Positions 15,910 to 24,114 of a stretch of DNA of 64,000 bases are shown here, piece by piece (the first letter of the stretch is position 1; the number at the start of each line of letters is the position of its first letter). The DNA comes from Bacteroidia bacterium (GTDB lineage: Bacteria; Bacteroidota; Bacteroidia; 2-12-FULL-35-15): contig JAGVJJ010000014.1 of assembly GCA_020051175.1 (NCBI GenBank), forward strand, positions 16,193 to 80,192. Direction: 5' to 3'. A program made the translations under genes and the position numbers. The notes beneath the pieces are model-generated. The model was not told the DNA's origin and searched no databases. It was given only the letters and a program-made list of their open reading frames with translations.

Positions 15910-16938
15910 ATGAAGGTTGCTGTAGTTATCCTGAACTGGAACGGTAAAAATTTTCTCGAAAAATTTTTACCGTCTGTTGTTGCAAACAATCCTGTTTATT
16001 CAGAAATAATTGTTGCTGATAATGCTTCAAGTGATAACTCAATTGCTTTTCTTAAGGAACGCTATCCCCCGATTAAGATCATTCAGAATGCTGAAAATGG
16101 AGGATTTTCCAGAGGCTATAATGACGCATTGAAACAGGTAAAAGCAGATTACTATGTTTTGCTGAATTCCGACATTGAAGTAACAGCCAACTGGATTGAT
16201 CCTGTAATTCAACTGATGGACAGCGATGAAACAATTGCTGCATGTCAGCCTAAAATAAGGGATTACAATAAAAAAACACATTTCGAGTATGCTGGTGCAG
16301 CTGGTGGTTATATTGATAAATATGGCTATATGCTATGTCGCGGACGTATTTTTGATACCATAGAAGAAGACAAAGGACAATACGATGATACGCGTGAGAT
16401 ATTCTGGGCCACAGGTGCATGCCTGTTTATCCGCTCTAAATATTATCACCAGATGGGTGGACTTGATGAAGATTTTTTTGCACACATGGAAGAAATTGAT
16501 CTGTGCTGGCGCTTAAAAAATTACGGATATAAAATCATGTACTGCGCTGACTCTACAGTATACCATGTTGGTGGTGGCACACTCAATAAAACCAGTCCAC
16601 ACAAGACATTTTTAAATTTTCGTAATAACCTGGTCTTACTTTTTAAGAATCATGCACCGGCTTATTTTATTATAAAAATTATATTGCGCATGCTCTTGGA
16701 TGGCATTGCTGGAATTAAATTTTTAATTTCAGGACAGGCTCCTCACTTTATGGCAATACTTAAAGCACACTATGCATTTTACTCTTCACTGAGCAAAACA
16801 CTGGCAAAGCGGAGGAAACTGAAGCACGATATAAAACAATATGCAACCAAAGGGATTTATTCAGGCAGTATTGTTGCAGATTATTATTTGAAAGGGATTA
16901 AACAATTTGACCAGATTGATAGCAAAAAATTCTCATGA
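15910..16938 (+). CDS. Glycosyltransferase family 2
   Basis: A 342-residue GT-A enzyme. The nucleotide-binding start is VAVVILNWNGKNFLEKFLPS, the first acidic motif is IIVADNASSDNS, and the DXD-like metal site is LLNSDIEV (near residue 95). An acceptor-side motif DEDFFAHMEEIDLCWRL follows, typical of rhamnosyl-type GT2 enzymes. The C-terminal part has one or two hydrophobic segments (about 248-285). It would transfer an activated sugar to a polysaccharide or lipid acceptor at the inner membrane; donor and acceptor cannot be told. No other glycan genes are adjacent. Confidence 0.92.
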   Translation: MKVAVVILNWNGKNFLEKFLPSVVANNPVYSEIIVADNASSDNSIAFLKERYPPIKIIQNAENGGFSRGYNDALKQVKADYYVLLNSDIEVTANWIDPVIQLMDSDETIAACQPKIRDYNKKTHFEYAGAAGGYIDKYGYMLCRGRIFDTIEEDKGQYDDTREIFWATGACLFIRSKYYHQMGGLDEDFFAHMEEIDLCWRLKNYGYKIMYCADSTVYHVGGGTLNKTSPHKTFLNFRNNLVLLFKNHAPAYFIIKIILRMLLDGIAGIKFLISGQAPHFMAILKAHYAFYSSLSKTLAKRRKLKHDIKQYATKGIYSGSIVADYYLKGIKQFDQIDSKKFS

Positions 16939-16974
16939 AATTTCATTCCTTTATTAATTACAACTTAGAAAAAA

Positions 16975-17334
16975 ATGAATGATAAGAACAATTTAAGGGT
17001 CTACAGGATGTCTTTTGCAAGTGTGTATCCGCTGTATATACAGAAAGTAGAAAAAAAGGGGCGCACAAAAGATGAATTAGATACCGTTATCTATTGGCTA
17101 ACAGGGTACAATAAGAAGACGCTCCAGGAACAAATTGATAAGAAAACTGATTTCGAAACATTTTTTGCGAAGGCACCAAAGCTAAACCCCAATGTTTCAA
17201 AAATCACGGGTGTGATTTGTGGCTACCGTGTTGAAGATATTGAAGACCCGGTGATACAAAAGGTACGTTATCTGGATAAGTTGGTGGATGAATTGGCCAA
17301 GGGCAAAGTGATGGAGAAGATTTTGAGAAGCTAA
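16975..17334 (+). CDS. DUF2200 domain-containing protein
   Basis: This 119-residue cytoplasmic protein is DUF2200 along its entire length: [37 protein letters not shown], then [20 protein letters not shown] and [13 protein letters not shown]. The family is small, conserved and of unknown function, often next to unrelated genes. Length is normal. It follows the glycosyltransferase by 36 bases on the same strand, so cotranscription is possible. Confidence 0.88.
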   Translation: MNDKNNLRVYRMSFASVYPLYIQKVEKKGRTKDELDTVIYWLTGYNKKTLQEQIDKKTDFETFFAKAPKLNPNVSKITGVICGYRVEDIEDPVIQKVRYLDKLVDELAKGKVMEKILRS

Positions 17335-17621
17335 GTGTCCTAAACCAAATTTCCATAGCTTTATTCCAATAACGAGAATATTCTCTGTCTGCACACTACA
17401 CCTAGCATCCAGTTTTCGGCAAATTGTTCAGGTTTGCCTCCTCCTCTGATTTCATTTAATTTACAAGCAAATATTAAGTCGGAAATTTTTTGTAACCACG
17501 GCACTGTTTTTTTACAAAACGGTTAATAAAATCGTGAAAGCCTAAATCAAACTAAGTAAGGGGACCTAAAGACCTTTTATAATCATTTTTATTCGGGCCT
17601 AAAACACAAATATTCTTAGCA

Positions 17622-17792
17622 ATGAAAAACAAAATTTTATTAGCATCCATTCTTGCAATGTCCACGGTGGTGCTTCCTGGCTGTGAAACAATTGGAAATA
17701 TTTTTACTACCGGGGTCTGGTTTGGAATAGTAATAGTAATGGTACTCATCATATTTGTACTTTGGCTATTGAATAAGACAAAAAATAAATAG
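17622..17792 (+). CDS. Small lipoprotein-like membrane protein (56 residues)
   Basis: The short frame reads MKNKILLASILAMSTVVLPG followed by Cys21 (lipobox VLPGC), a short linker, a transmembrane helix (about 33-50, WFGIVIVMVLIIFVLWLL) and a Lys-rich end NKTKNK. Small proteins of this layout recur in Bacteroidota and have sometimes been labelled phosphatidate cytidylyltransferase, which this is far too short to be. Function is unknown. A hairpin terminator follows 46 bases after the stop. Confidence 0.65.
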   Translation: MKNKILLASILAMSTVVLPGCETIGNIFTTGVWFGIVIVMVLIIFVLWLLNKTKNK

Positions 17793-17838
17793 TCATGTTT
17801 TGAGTAAGATGTTCCACACAAAAAAGCGGGAAAACAAA

Positions 17839-17868
17839 AAGGCCCGAAAGAAAAATCTTCCGGGCCTT
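17839..17868. terminator. Hairpin between convergent genes
   Basis: Arms AAGGCCCG / CGGGCCTT around a 14-base loop separate the small lipoprotein gene from the MksE-like gene. No long T run follows, so strength is uncertain. Confidence 0.6.
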
Positions 17869-17889
17869 CAATTAATAAGGTAAAATCAG

Positions 17890-18414
17890 TTACTCCTTCT
17901 CCGCATTCTCATACTTCACAATATCCGCAGCAAAATCCATAAAGAACTTGTGGGCCGAAGTAAACACAAAACGGTTATCACCGGTTTTTTCAATAATATT
18001 CCTTCTGTTCATCGTATTGATAAAGTTCTTGCGCGATTCAGCATCTTTCAGCTGTTTATTGGAAAGAATCAAGTCAATGTATGAAGAGTTGGTAAAATAA
18101 TTTTCGATTTCTTCTATCTCAAACTCGCTGAACTGTATCCGCTCCAGGAAGTTTTTACCATCACGGTCAAGCTCATAGCTCAACAAAGCAATAAAAATAC
18201 ACACATCGCGTGACAGCATTTCGTTGGACTCGTCTGAAACCAGGTAAGCAAAATCCTGAGTCAGTCTCAATTCATAATTGAAAGATGCCTTGAAAAAGTA
18301 GTTATAGGATTGCTCATTTTCTTTAAGCACTGCATAAGTACGCTCAGTAGGCAAAACAAATTTACCACTGGTTAAATCCTCTACAATCTGGCGGTGGTGA
18401 TTAGGAAATTCCAT
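17890..18414 (-). CDS. MksE/JetB-like condensin accessory protein
   Basis: A 174-residue soluble protein (MEFPNHHRQIVEDLTSGKFV) with predicted winged-helix character and no catalytic motif. It overlaps the end of the kleisin-like gene by 14 bases, and the pair lies downstream of an SMC-like ATPase on the same strand. In MksBEF and Wadjet (JetABC) sets the small third subunit has this size and place: it binds the kleisin and helps load or regulate the ring. Assignment rests on context, size and general features; sequence similarity to known MksE cannot be tested here. A JetD/MksG-type nuclease is absent nearby. Confidence 0.6.
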   Translation of the reverse strand: MEFPNHHRQIVEDLTSGKFVLPTERTYAVLKENEQSYNYFFKASFNYELRLTQDFAYLVSDESNEMLSRDVCIFIALLSYELDRDGKNFLERIQFSEFEIEEIENYFTNSSYIDLILSNKQLKDAESRKNFINTMNRRNIIEKTGDNRFVFTSAHKFFMDFAADIVKYENAEKE

Positions 18415-19597
18415 GTTGTTTATTGATAGTTATTTTAGGATACGTTAATGTTAAATCGTTGATCTTCAATTTTTCAAATTCAGGCTTGGCACCAAAATCG
18501 CGCTCAATATCTTCGTCAAATGCCAGTGTAGTCAATGCAAAGAATTTTTCAATCTCTACCTTTTTGTAATCTTCTTTTAATGTTTTATTGCACCATTTAA
18601 AGAAATCCGGCACCGGCAGATTGGACTTTAGTTTTGTGGTATAATACTCTTTGTCAAAAATCCACTTTTCGTCCGAATTTACTTCGTCATCAAAGTATAC
18701 ATCCACATCATTTTTAAACTGCTCAAAAATTTCAGCGGCATTAAAAAACGTGCTTCGGGAATAGATACTGTGACGCTTGGTTTCAAGCATACGAGGCACT
18801 TTCTGTTTGTAAGGATTTTTAAGGAAAGTAATCCAGCCGGTAAGAATAATGGACTCAGTACGTATACGCTCAATCAGCGGTAATAATTCAGTGGTTAAGA
18901 TCTTCGACTGACGTAATAAATTATCATTCACCTGTATCAGCTGGAAATACATCTTCTCAAACAATACACGCGTATTTTCCTCGTCAGTAGTTAAGCGGTA
19001 GCGGTTGGTATACTCAGATATGTCATACAGCTTATTGGCAATAGAAGAGCTGTGGTTAATATCGAGGATTTTATTCAATGGAATGATGTACTCATCGATC
19101 CAGCGTGAAGCACGCACAATCTTTTCGCGGTAATCAATCTTTTTCACATTCGCTTTCAGCTCGCGGGTTTCATTCAGCAAGCTGATGGTGTTTTTCTCCA
19201 CCATTTCATAGAAAGTACGAATCTCGTTGGAAAGCTCCGTTAACCGCTGGTTCAGAAGCACCTTATCGCCATTGATGTTTTCCTTGATTTTACGGAACAG
19301 CTCGGAAATGGAAACATGATACTTTTCAATGGTTTCCGGCAACATCGGCTTGAACTCGCTCTGTATAAACTCAATGAGATTATAATAAACGGTACGTATT
19401 TCATAGCTGTCGTTTACCGGACTTAATATTTTGTAGTCGACCAGCTGCACTTTAATATCAATATTGTGCTTTGACGTAAGTTCACTTAAAATCTCACGTG
19501 TAATCACACCACCCTTTGATTGTGTTTCATACAAATCAACGATGATATCAAAATACTCTAATAAAAAGCGCAGTATGGTCCTTGGTTCTGCTTTCAT
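18401..19597 (-). CDS. MksF/JetA-like kleisin
   Basis: A 398-residue soluble, mostly helical protein. The N-terminal part (RTILRFLLEYFDIIVDLYET, then SELTSKHNIDIKVQLVDYKI) looks like a winged helix. The middle has long helices (about 100-165 and 205-255) and the C-terminus another small domain. Kleisins of MksBEF/Wadjet systems have this size and winged-helix/helical layout, bridge the two heads of the SMC dimer and bind MksE. The stop overlaps the start of the MksE-like gene. Gene order from the ATPase is broken by two unrelated cargo genes. Identification is inferred from context and architecture. Confidence 0.6.
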   Translation of the reverse strand: MKAEPRTILRFLLEYFDIIVDLYETQSKGGVITREILSELTSKHNIDIKVQLVDYKILSPVNDSYEIRTVYYNLIEFIQSEFKPMLPETIEKYHVSISELFRKIKENINGDKVLLNQRLTELSNEIRTFYEMVEKNTISLLNETRELKANVKKIDYREKIVRASRWIDEYIIPLNKILDINHSSSIANKLYDISEYTNRYRLTTDEENTRVLFEKMYFQLIQVNDNLLRQSKILTTELLPLIERIRTESIILTGWITFLKNPYKQKVPRMLETKRHSIYSRSTFFNAAEIFEQFKNDVDVYFDDEVNSDEKWIFDKEYYTTKLKSNLPVPDFFKWCNKTLKEDYKKVEIEKFFALTTLAFDEDIERDFGAKPEFEKLKINDLTLTYPKITINKQHGIS

Positions 19598-19599
19598 TA

Positions 19600-19633
19600 A
19601 CCCCTCCCTAGCACTCCCCCTAATGGGGAGGAA
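19600..19633. repeat. GC-rich hairpin repeat between the cargo gene and the kleisin gene
   Basis: CCCCTCCCTAGCACTCCCCC faces AATGGGGAGGAAC, forming a short stem with CTCCCC/GGGGAG arms. Similar pyrimidine-purine hairpins lie at 39282 and 50128. It sits exactly at the joint between the inserted cargo genes and the kleisin-like gene. Confidence 0.6.
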
Positions 19634-19687
19634 CTTGTTTTAGTTATTTAAAATGTTTAAATTTTTTATTCAATAATAACATTATTA

Positions 19688-22600
19688 TTACCGGCTGATG
19701 ACTAGTTTACCCTTTGTCACATTGTTGTTATTTACATTCACTTTATAAATATACATTCCCTCACTTAATGTAGATATAGACGTTTGTTTAACATCATTAC
19801 CTGCATTGAATGTATCAGAAAGAATTAATTTTCCAGCAATGTCGTACAATGATAGCGTAGCAGTTTGTTGTTCATTCAAACTAATAAAAATAGTTATTTT
19901 ATCATTCGCAGGGTTTGGGAACACTACGATATTACCTGCGGTACTATCTTCTTCTAGCATGTTTTTATGTGTGCCTATGTGCGATGGTACAATTTCACAC
20001 TCATTTATATAAACAGCGGTATCTAAGGTTGAAAGAAGTGCTCTTGCATTATATACGGCAGGACCGCTTTCGTAAGGGCATAATTTAGCTATTGCTTGTA
20101 ATGTATTTATTTCATTGCTGTTAAGACTATCATTAACCCAGTTTGCAATAGTGATAGTATATACATCTTTCAAATTTTGCTCAATGGTATTTTCAGGATT
20201 AAAAACATTAATTGAAATGTTGGCAGCTGCAATATCTCCATGGTTAATCAATTCATTAAGACCGTATAATTTACCAATATTATTAGTTAAAATACTGTCA
20301 GCAAAAGTTTGTAAGTCAGAAGTTCCTAACAATAATGCTGTATCTGCAAGCATAGCTGTATCTGTTCGCAGCAAATTGTATAAGGAATAGTTAGCCCACC
20401 ATTTTGAGGGAACACTATAAAGGGCGGGATAACTGTGCTCATCATTAGCCAGCTGCTGGAATTGCAGCAGTTTACTATTATCCTCATTTCTTCCTGAAAG
20501 TGTACCACAAACAGGCGTTGGTACTGCGCTATAACCTGTTGGTGGATCAACTGTACTAACTAAATTATTGGGATACATACAAGGGCCACTGAGAGTATTA
20601 CAAGGACTTCCGTATAAATTCATAATTGATTGAGTTCCATCAGAATAATAAGAAAAAATATGACTTCCACTAAAAGTTCCTTCCCAAGTATTTTCTGTTG
20701 CTCTACAGGAGCTTGAACTTCCATTTTGATATCCAATTGTACTGGAATTAAGTACAAACCCATCCATATTATTCTTCATATGATTCTTAGCTGTTTCAGT
20801 TCCTAAATTTCCACCACTGAAAAACAAACCTCTTCCAATATCTTCAACAGAATTATACAAAACAACAGAAAGGACACACCCAGGTTCTATTCGTATACCA
20901 TTCATCCACCAGGCCGAAGCTCCAATACCTTTAACAAGATTTGTCCGCAAATTCAATGAGGGGCAATTAGCAACCAATATCCCATTGCTTTGTATACTGC
21001 TCCCTAAATTACTTAATGAGGTAATATTATTACTTTGAATACTAGGTGCTGTATGATTAGTAACCTCTATACCTGTCGAAACACGCTTTATATTATTATA
21101 AAAAATACTAAGTTGAGGATTGGTATTAAGAGATGTATTTAATATACTTATGGCTTTGCTATTGGGTTTGGAGTTACTTGTTGGAGAGGCAATATTGATA
21201 TTGTTTGAAAGCACCCAGAAACCAGAACTCCCTGCACAATCTATTGAGTAAATACCTGTAGAACAATCGTCAATAGTATTATTACTTATATTAAAACCAT
21301 TTCCTGAATAAGAACAGTTATTGATAGAAACTCCTGTTGTTAAGTTATTCATTGTATTTGAAAGCACACTTACATCCATACTTCCTGAGGCATAAATCCC
21401 TGTAGTAGAATTTACAAACGTATTTTTTTGGTATGAATTATTATTTCCCCCAACCACTAAAAGCCTTTCTGTTGTTGTATTAGAATAAGATCCAATACAG
21501 CGACCGGAAAAGCCCGAGCCGGAAATATTTTTAAAATTAGTATTATATACTCTCAAACCAGAACGCAAACAATAAATTCCCATATCCATATTGTCAAAAG
21601 TATTTGTTTGACCCGATTGATCCACTCCAATATTCACTTGTGTAACAGTTTCCATTATATCAACACCTTTACTGGTTCGTAGTCCGGCATAAGGAGCGAT
21701 TAATGCATTGGCAGGAAGGCCAGATGAATTATAGCAAGAAATTGTACTGTTTTTTACTACACCAGGATGTGTTCCAGAATAAGGTCCGATTCTTATTGCG
21801 ACATAATTTGCATTGAGTTTTGAACCATTTTGTATAGTAAAAGGAGCGCCTAACCTTGATTCAATTGCAACTTTTGCTTTCTCTATAGTAGAAGCATTAT
21901 CAACCAATAAACTGGTTCCCGAATTTAATATTATCCCAGTCCACATACTGCCAGTCCATGACGTAATCAAGGCTCCATCAGTGATAATTAAGTTTGCTCC
22001 AGGATCTAATGTAATGGAACCGTTAGTAGCCATTGCCACCTTGCATTTTATTGTGAGTGTGGCACCATTAGTAACTTTTATATTTTGATACATTTGAATA
22101 TCAAAATCCCATGTTTCATTTTGATTTACTACCCAGTCATTGCTTGAGGAAATCATGGACTTCACGTATTTTCTAACACTTTTTATTGCTAGCGCTCTAT
22201 TTGCCTTTCCCAATTGCAAAGGTGACAAATACTCGTTAGACTGTGTTCCTCCCATTAAATTATTAGTAGAATAATAACTACTATTATAAGGGTCAAATCC
22301 CCACCCACCTTGATGTACACAAGCATAATTTGCTGGTGGTGTACAATAATTCCACCAACTAGTATTATACACATCACTTAAATAATCCAAATCCAGCATA
22401 TATTGATTATAATCATACGTATGATATAAATCCAACGAATGCCCCAATTCATGCAAAAGGTGGCCCGACCAAGCATAATCTTGTGTAGGATTGTCCGCTG
22501 CATTAAAAGTAACAACATATGAATTTTGACTTAAGTTTGTTTCAGATGGAAACGCAGAAAACCCCAATGCTGGAGGTCCACAATATGCCCCTCCTGTAAC

Positions 22601-23137
22601 ATAAATAGGAACCGAACCTGAAATCCGTGAAGGATCAATACCATTTACATATGATTCATAGGCATTCGCATTACAAGTGACTAGTGTATTAAGATAATCA
22701 TTTTGATAAAAATAAATCCCAGATACTTCATATTGTATTGTACTATTCGGAATATGAGTCACCCCAGTAATTGGGTCAGAAGGAGATGAGAGAGAAGCCA
22801 TTCTTGGGTTCATCCATGAATTCACAATAGTATTTAATCTTGATAAATGTGAGGCATCATTTTGCCAATTATTACTTCCATTATTTTTTTGAAAAAAGTG
22901 AAAAGAAATTCTAACTATTTTGGTAGGAGTAACACTTGGAACAGGCACGTACCCAGAAACCCGACCATACCTATTAGTGTAAGTGCTTGAAACCGGTGTA
23001 CATGGTATAGATTTAGTTCCTGAAGTTGCATTATTTGCACCTCCACAGTCGCTCCAAGTTAATTGAGCCATAGCAGCAGTACAATCTGTTAATATACACG
23101 CTATTACTACAATAGTCTTATAAATTATTGATTTCAT
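19688..23137 (-). CDS. Secreted metalloprotease-like protein with beta-helix region and T9SS sorting domain
   Basis: This 1149-residue protein has a signal peptide (about 1-24) and a zincin motif HELGHSLDLYH (His229, Glu230, His233, His239). The motif resembles the M43 pappalysin pattern, although Asp236 replaces the usual Gly. Residues about 400-850 form a long parallel beta-helix (repeats such as NTMNNLTTGVSINNCSYSGN and NNTIDDCSTGIYSIDC). The C-terminal 80 residues carry FPNPANDKITI and end MYIYKVNVN...KLVISR, a type A sorting domain. It would be exported by the T9SS and anchored or released. It sits 9 bases after the other cargo gene, between the SMC-like and kleisin-like genes. Confidence 0.85.
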   Translation of the reverse strand: MKSIIYKTIVVIACILTDCTAAMAQLTWSDCGGANNATSGTKSIPCTPVSSTYTNRYGRVSGYVPVPSVTPTKIVRISFHFFQKNNGSNNWQNDASHLSRLNTIVNSWMNPRMASLSSPSDPITGVTHIPNSTIQYEVSGIYFYQNDYLNTLVTCNANAYESYVNGIDPSRISGSVPIYVTGGAYCGPPALGFSAFPSETNLSQNSYVVTFNAADNPTQDYAWSGHLLHELGHSLDLYHTYDYNQYMLDLDYLSDVYNTSWWNYCTPPANYACVHQGGWGFDPYNSSYYSTNNLMGGTQSNEYLSPLQLGKANRALAIKSVRKYVKSMISSSNDWVVNQNETWDFDIQMYQNIKVTNGATLTIKCKVAMATNGSITLDPGANLIITDGALITSWTGSMWTGIILNSGTSLLVDNASTIEKAKVAIESRLGAPFTIQNGSKLNANYVAIRIGPYSGTHPGVVKNSTISCYNSSGLPANALIAPYAGLRTSKGVDIMETVTQVNIGVDQSGQTNTFDNMDMGIYCLRSGLRVYNTNFKNISGSGFSGRCIGSYSNTTTERLLVVGGNNNSYQKNTFVNSTTGIYASGSMDVSVLSNTMNNLTTGVSINNCSYSGNGFNISNNTIDDCSTGIYSIDCAGSSGFWVLSNNINIASPTSNSKPNSKAISILNTSLNTNPQLSIFYNNIKRVSTGIEVTNHTAPSIQSNNITSLSNLGSSIQSNGILVANCPSLNLRTNLVKGIGASAWWMNGIRIEPGCVLSVVLYNSVEDIGRGLFFSGGNLGTETAKNHMKNNMDGFVLNSSTIGYQNGSSSSCRATENTWEGTFSGSHIFSYYSDGTQSIMNLYGSPCNTLSGPCMYPNNLVSTVDPPTGYSAVPTPVCGTLSGRNEDNSKLLQFQQLANDEHSYPALYSVPSKWWANYSLYNLLRTDTAMLADTALLLGTSDLQTFADSILTNNIGKLYGLNELINHGDIAAANISINVFNPENTIEQNLKDVYTITIANWVNDSLNSNEINTLQAIAKLCPYESGPAVYNARALLSTLDTAVYINECEIVPSHIGTHKNMLEEDSTAGNIVVFPNPANDKITIFISLNEQQTATLSLYDIAGKLILSDTFNAGNDVKQTSISTLSEGMYIYKVNVNNNNVTKGKLVISR

Positions 23138-23146
23138 TGATTTTTT

Positions 23147-24103
23147 TTAACGAACGACATTTAATGCGCCCGATTTAACAATACGGTTATTACAAATTAC
23201 TTTATAAATGTATACTCCCTTATTTAGATTACCAATTGAAATTTCTGTAATATTATTATTTCTATTAAGTATATGCGAATTTTGAAGTTTACCCACAATA
23301 TCAGCTATTTCTATTATTCCTGTTTCTGATGGCTTCAAATCAACGACTACGTTTAATTTATCGTTCGCAGGATTGGGATATATTTTCACTTCTCTTTTAT
23401 CTAGTTGTGATTCATCAATACTAGTAATATAGTCGCACGCACTGGTTATTCCAGTTGAATAAGAACCAAAGGTGGTATCTGAATAACAACGCAACCCTCC
23501 ATGAACTCCTTCTGCAGTAGAGCCATAACATGGAGCAAAATCAATATCATCATATCTGTATCCCAATCGCTCTACCATGGTATCAAGAACATAACCAAAT
23601 GTTTGGTTACCGGAATAATCCAAAGGCCCTATTTTTACATACAACCAATTCAAATTAAAACCCTGAATATTTTTTGTACCTGTATTTAATACCTCCACAA
23701 AATAAGTCGAATCAGCACAGGCAGTATCTACTAACGGAAAACGCCATCGGTTCCCTATTTGTGCGTTGGTATTAAATAAAGTATCGAACTTATTGTTACC
23801 ATATCTGTTATTATATAAATATACAACTCCATTTTGTTCATAAGTAAAATATGGATTACGATACCCACTAACACTACCAAAAATACCTGTACCGTCATAG
23901 TAATGGGATATTTTTTTACAAGTAGTTGAGTTTATTACAGTATCATTTATATAAGTTAATTTTGAGTAACCGTACCAATCTGCAGAAGCATCAGTATAAT
24001 ACCATGTTGCCCCAGCCGGACACCACGTTTGTGAATATAAACTTAGTGACGTAGAAACGCTTAATACAATAATAATTATTCTGCTGAATCGCTTTTTAAA
24101 CAT
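23147..24103 (-). CDS. Secreted protein with T9SS C-terminal sorting domain
   Basis: This 318-residue protein has a signal peptide (MFKKRFSRIIIIVLSVSTSL, cleavage near YSQ) and a central part of unknown function rich in Tyr, Asn and Gly. Its C-terminal domain contains KIYPNPANDKLNVVVDL and GVYIYKVICNN, a type A sorting signal. It starts 11 bases after the SMC-like ATPase stop and ends 9 bases before the metalloprotease, so all three may share one transcript. Function is unknown. Cargo of this kind is usually lineage-specific. Confidence 0.8.
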   Translation of the reverse strand: MFKKRFSRIIIIVLSVSTSLSLYSQTWCPAGATWYYTDASADWYGYSKLTYINDTVINSTTCKKISHYYDGTGIFGSVSGYRNPYFTYEQNGVVYLYNNRYGNNKFDTLFNTNAQIGNRWRFPLVDTACADSTYFVEVLNTGTKNIQGFNLNWLYVKIGPLDYSGNQTFGYVLDTMVERLGYRYDDIDFAPCYGSTAEGVHGGLRCYSDTTFGSYSTGITSACDYITSIDESQLDKREVKIYPNPANDKLNVVVDLKPSETGIIEIADIVGKLQNSHILNRNNNITEISIGNLNKGVYIYKVICNNRIVKSGALNVVR

Positions 24104-24114
24104 ACTCTTAATTT

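Noticed and set aside
17552..17821. 89-codon reverse frame around 17.7 kb
   Set aside because: It is the antisense shadow of the 56-residue lipoprotein gene, which has a signal sequence and lipobox on the + strand.
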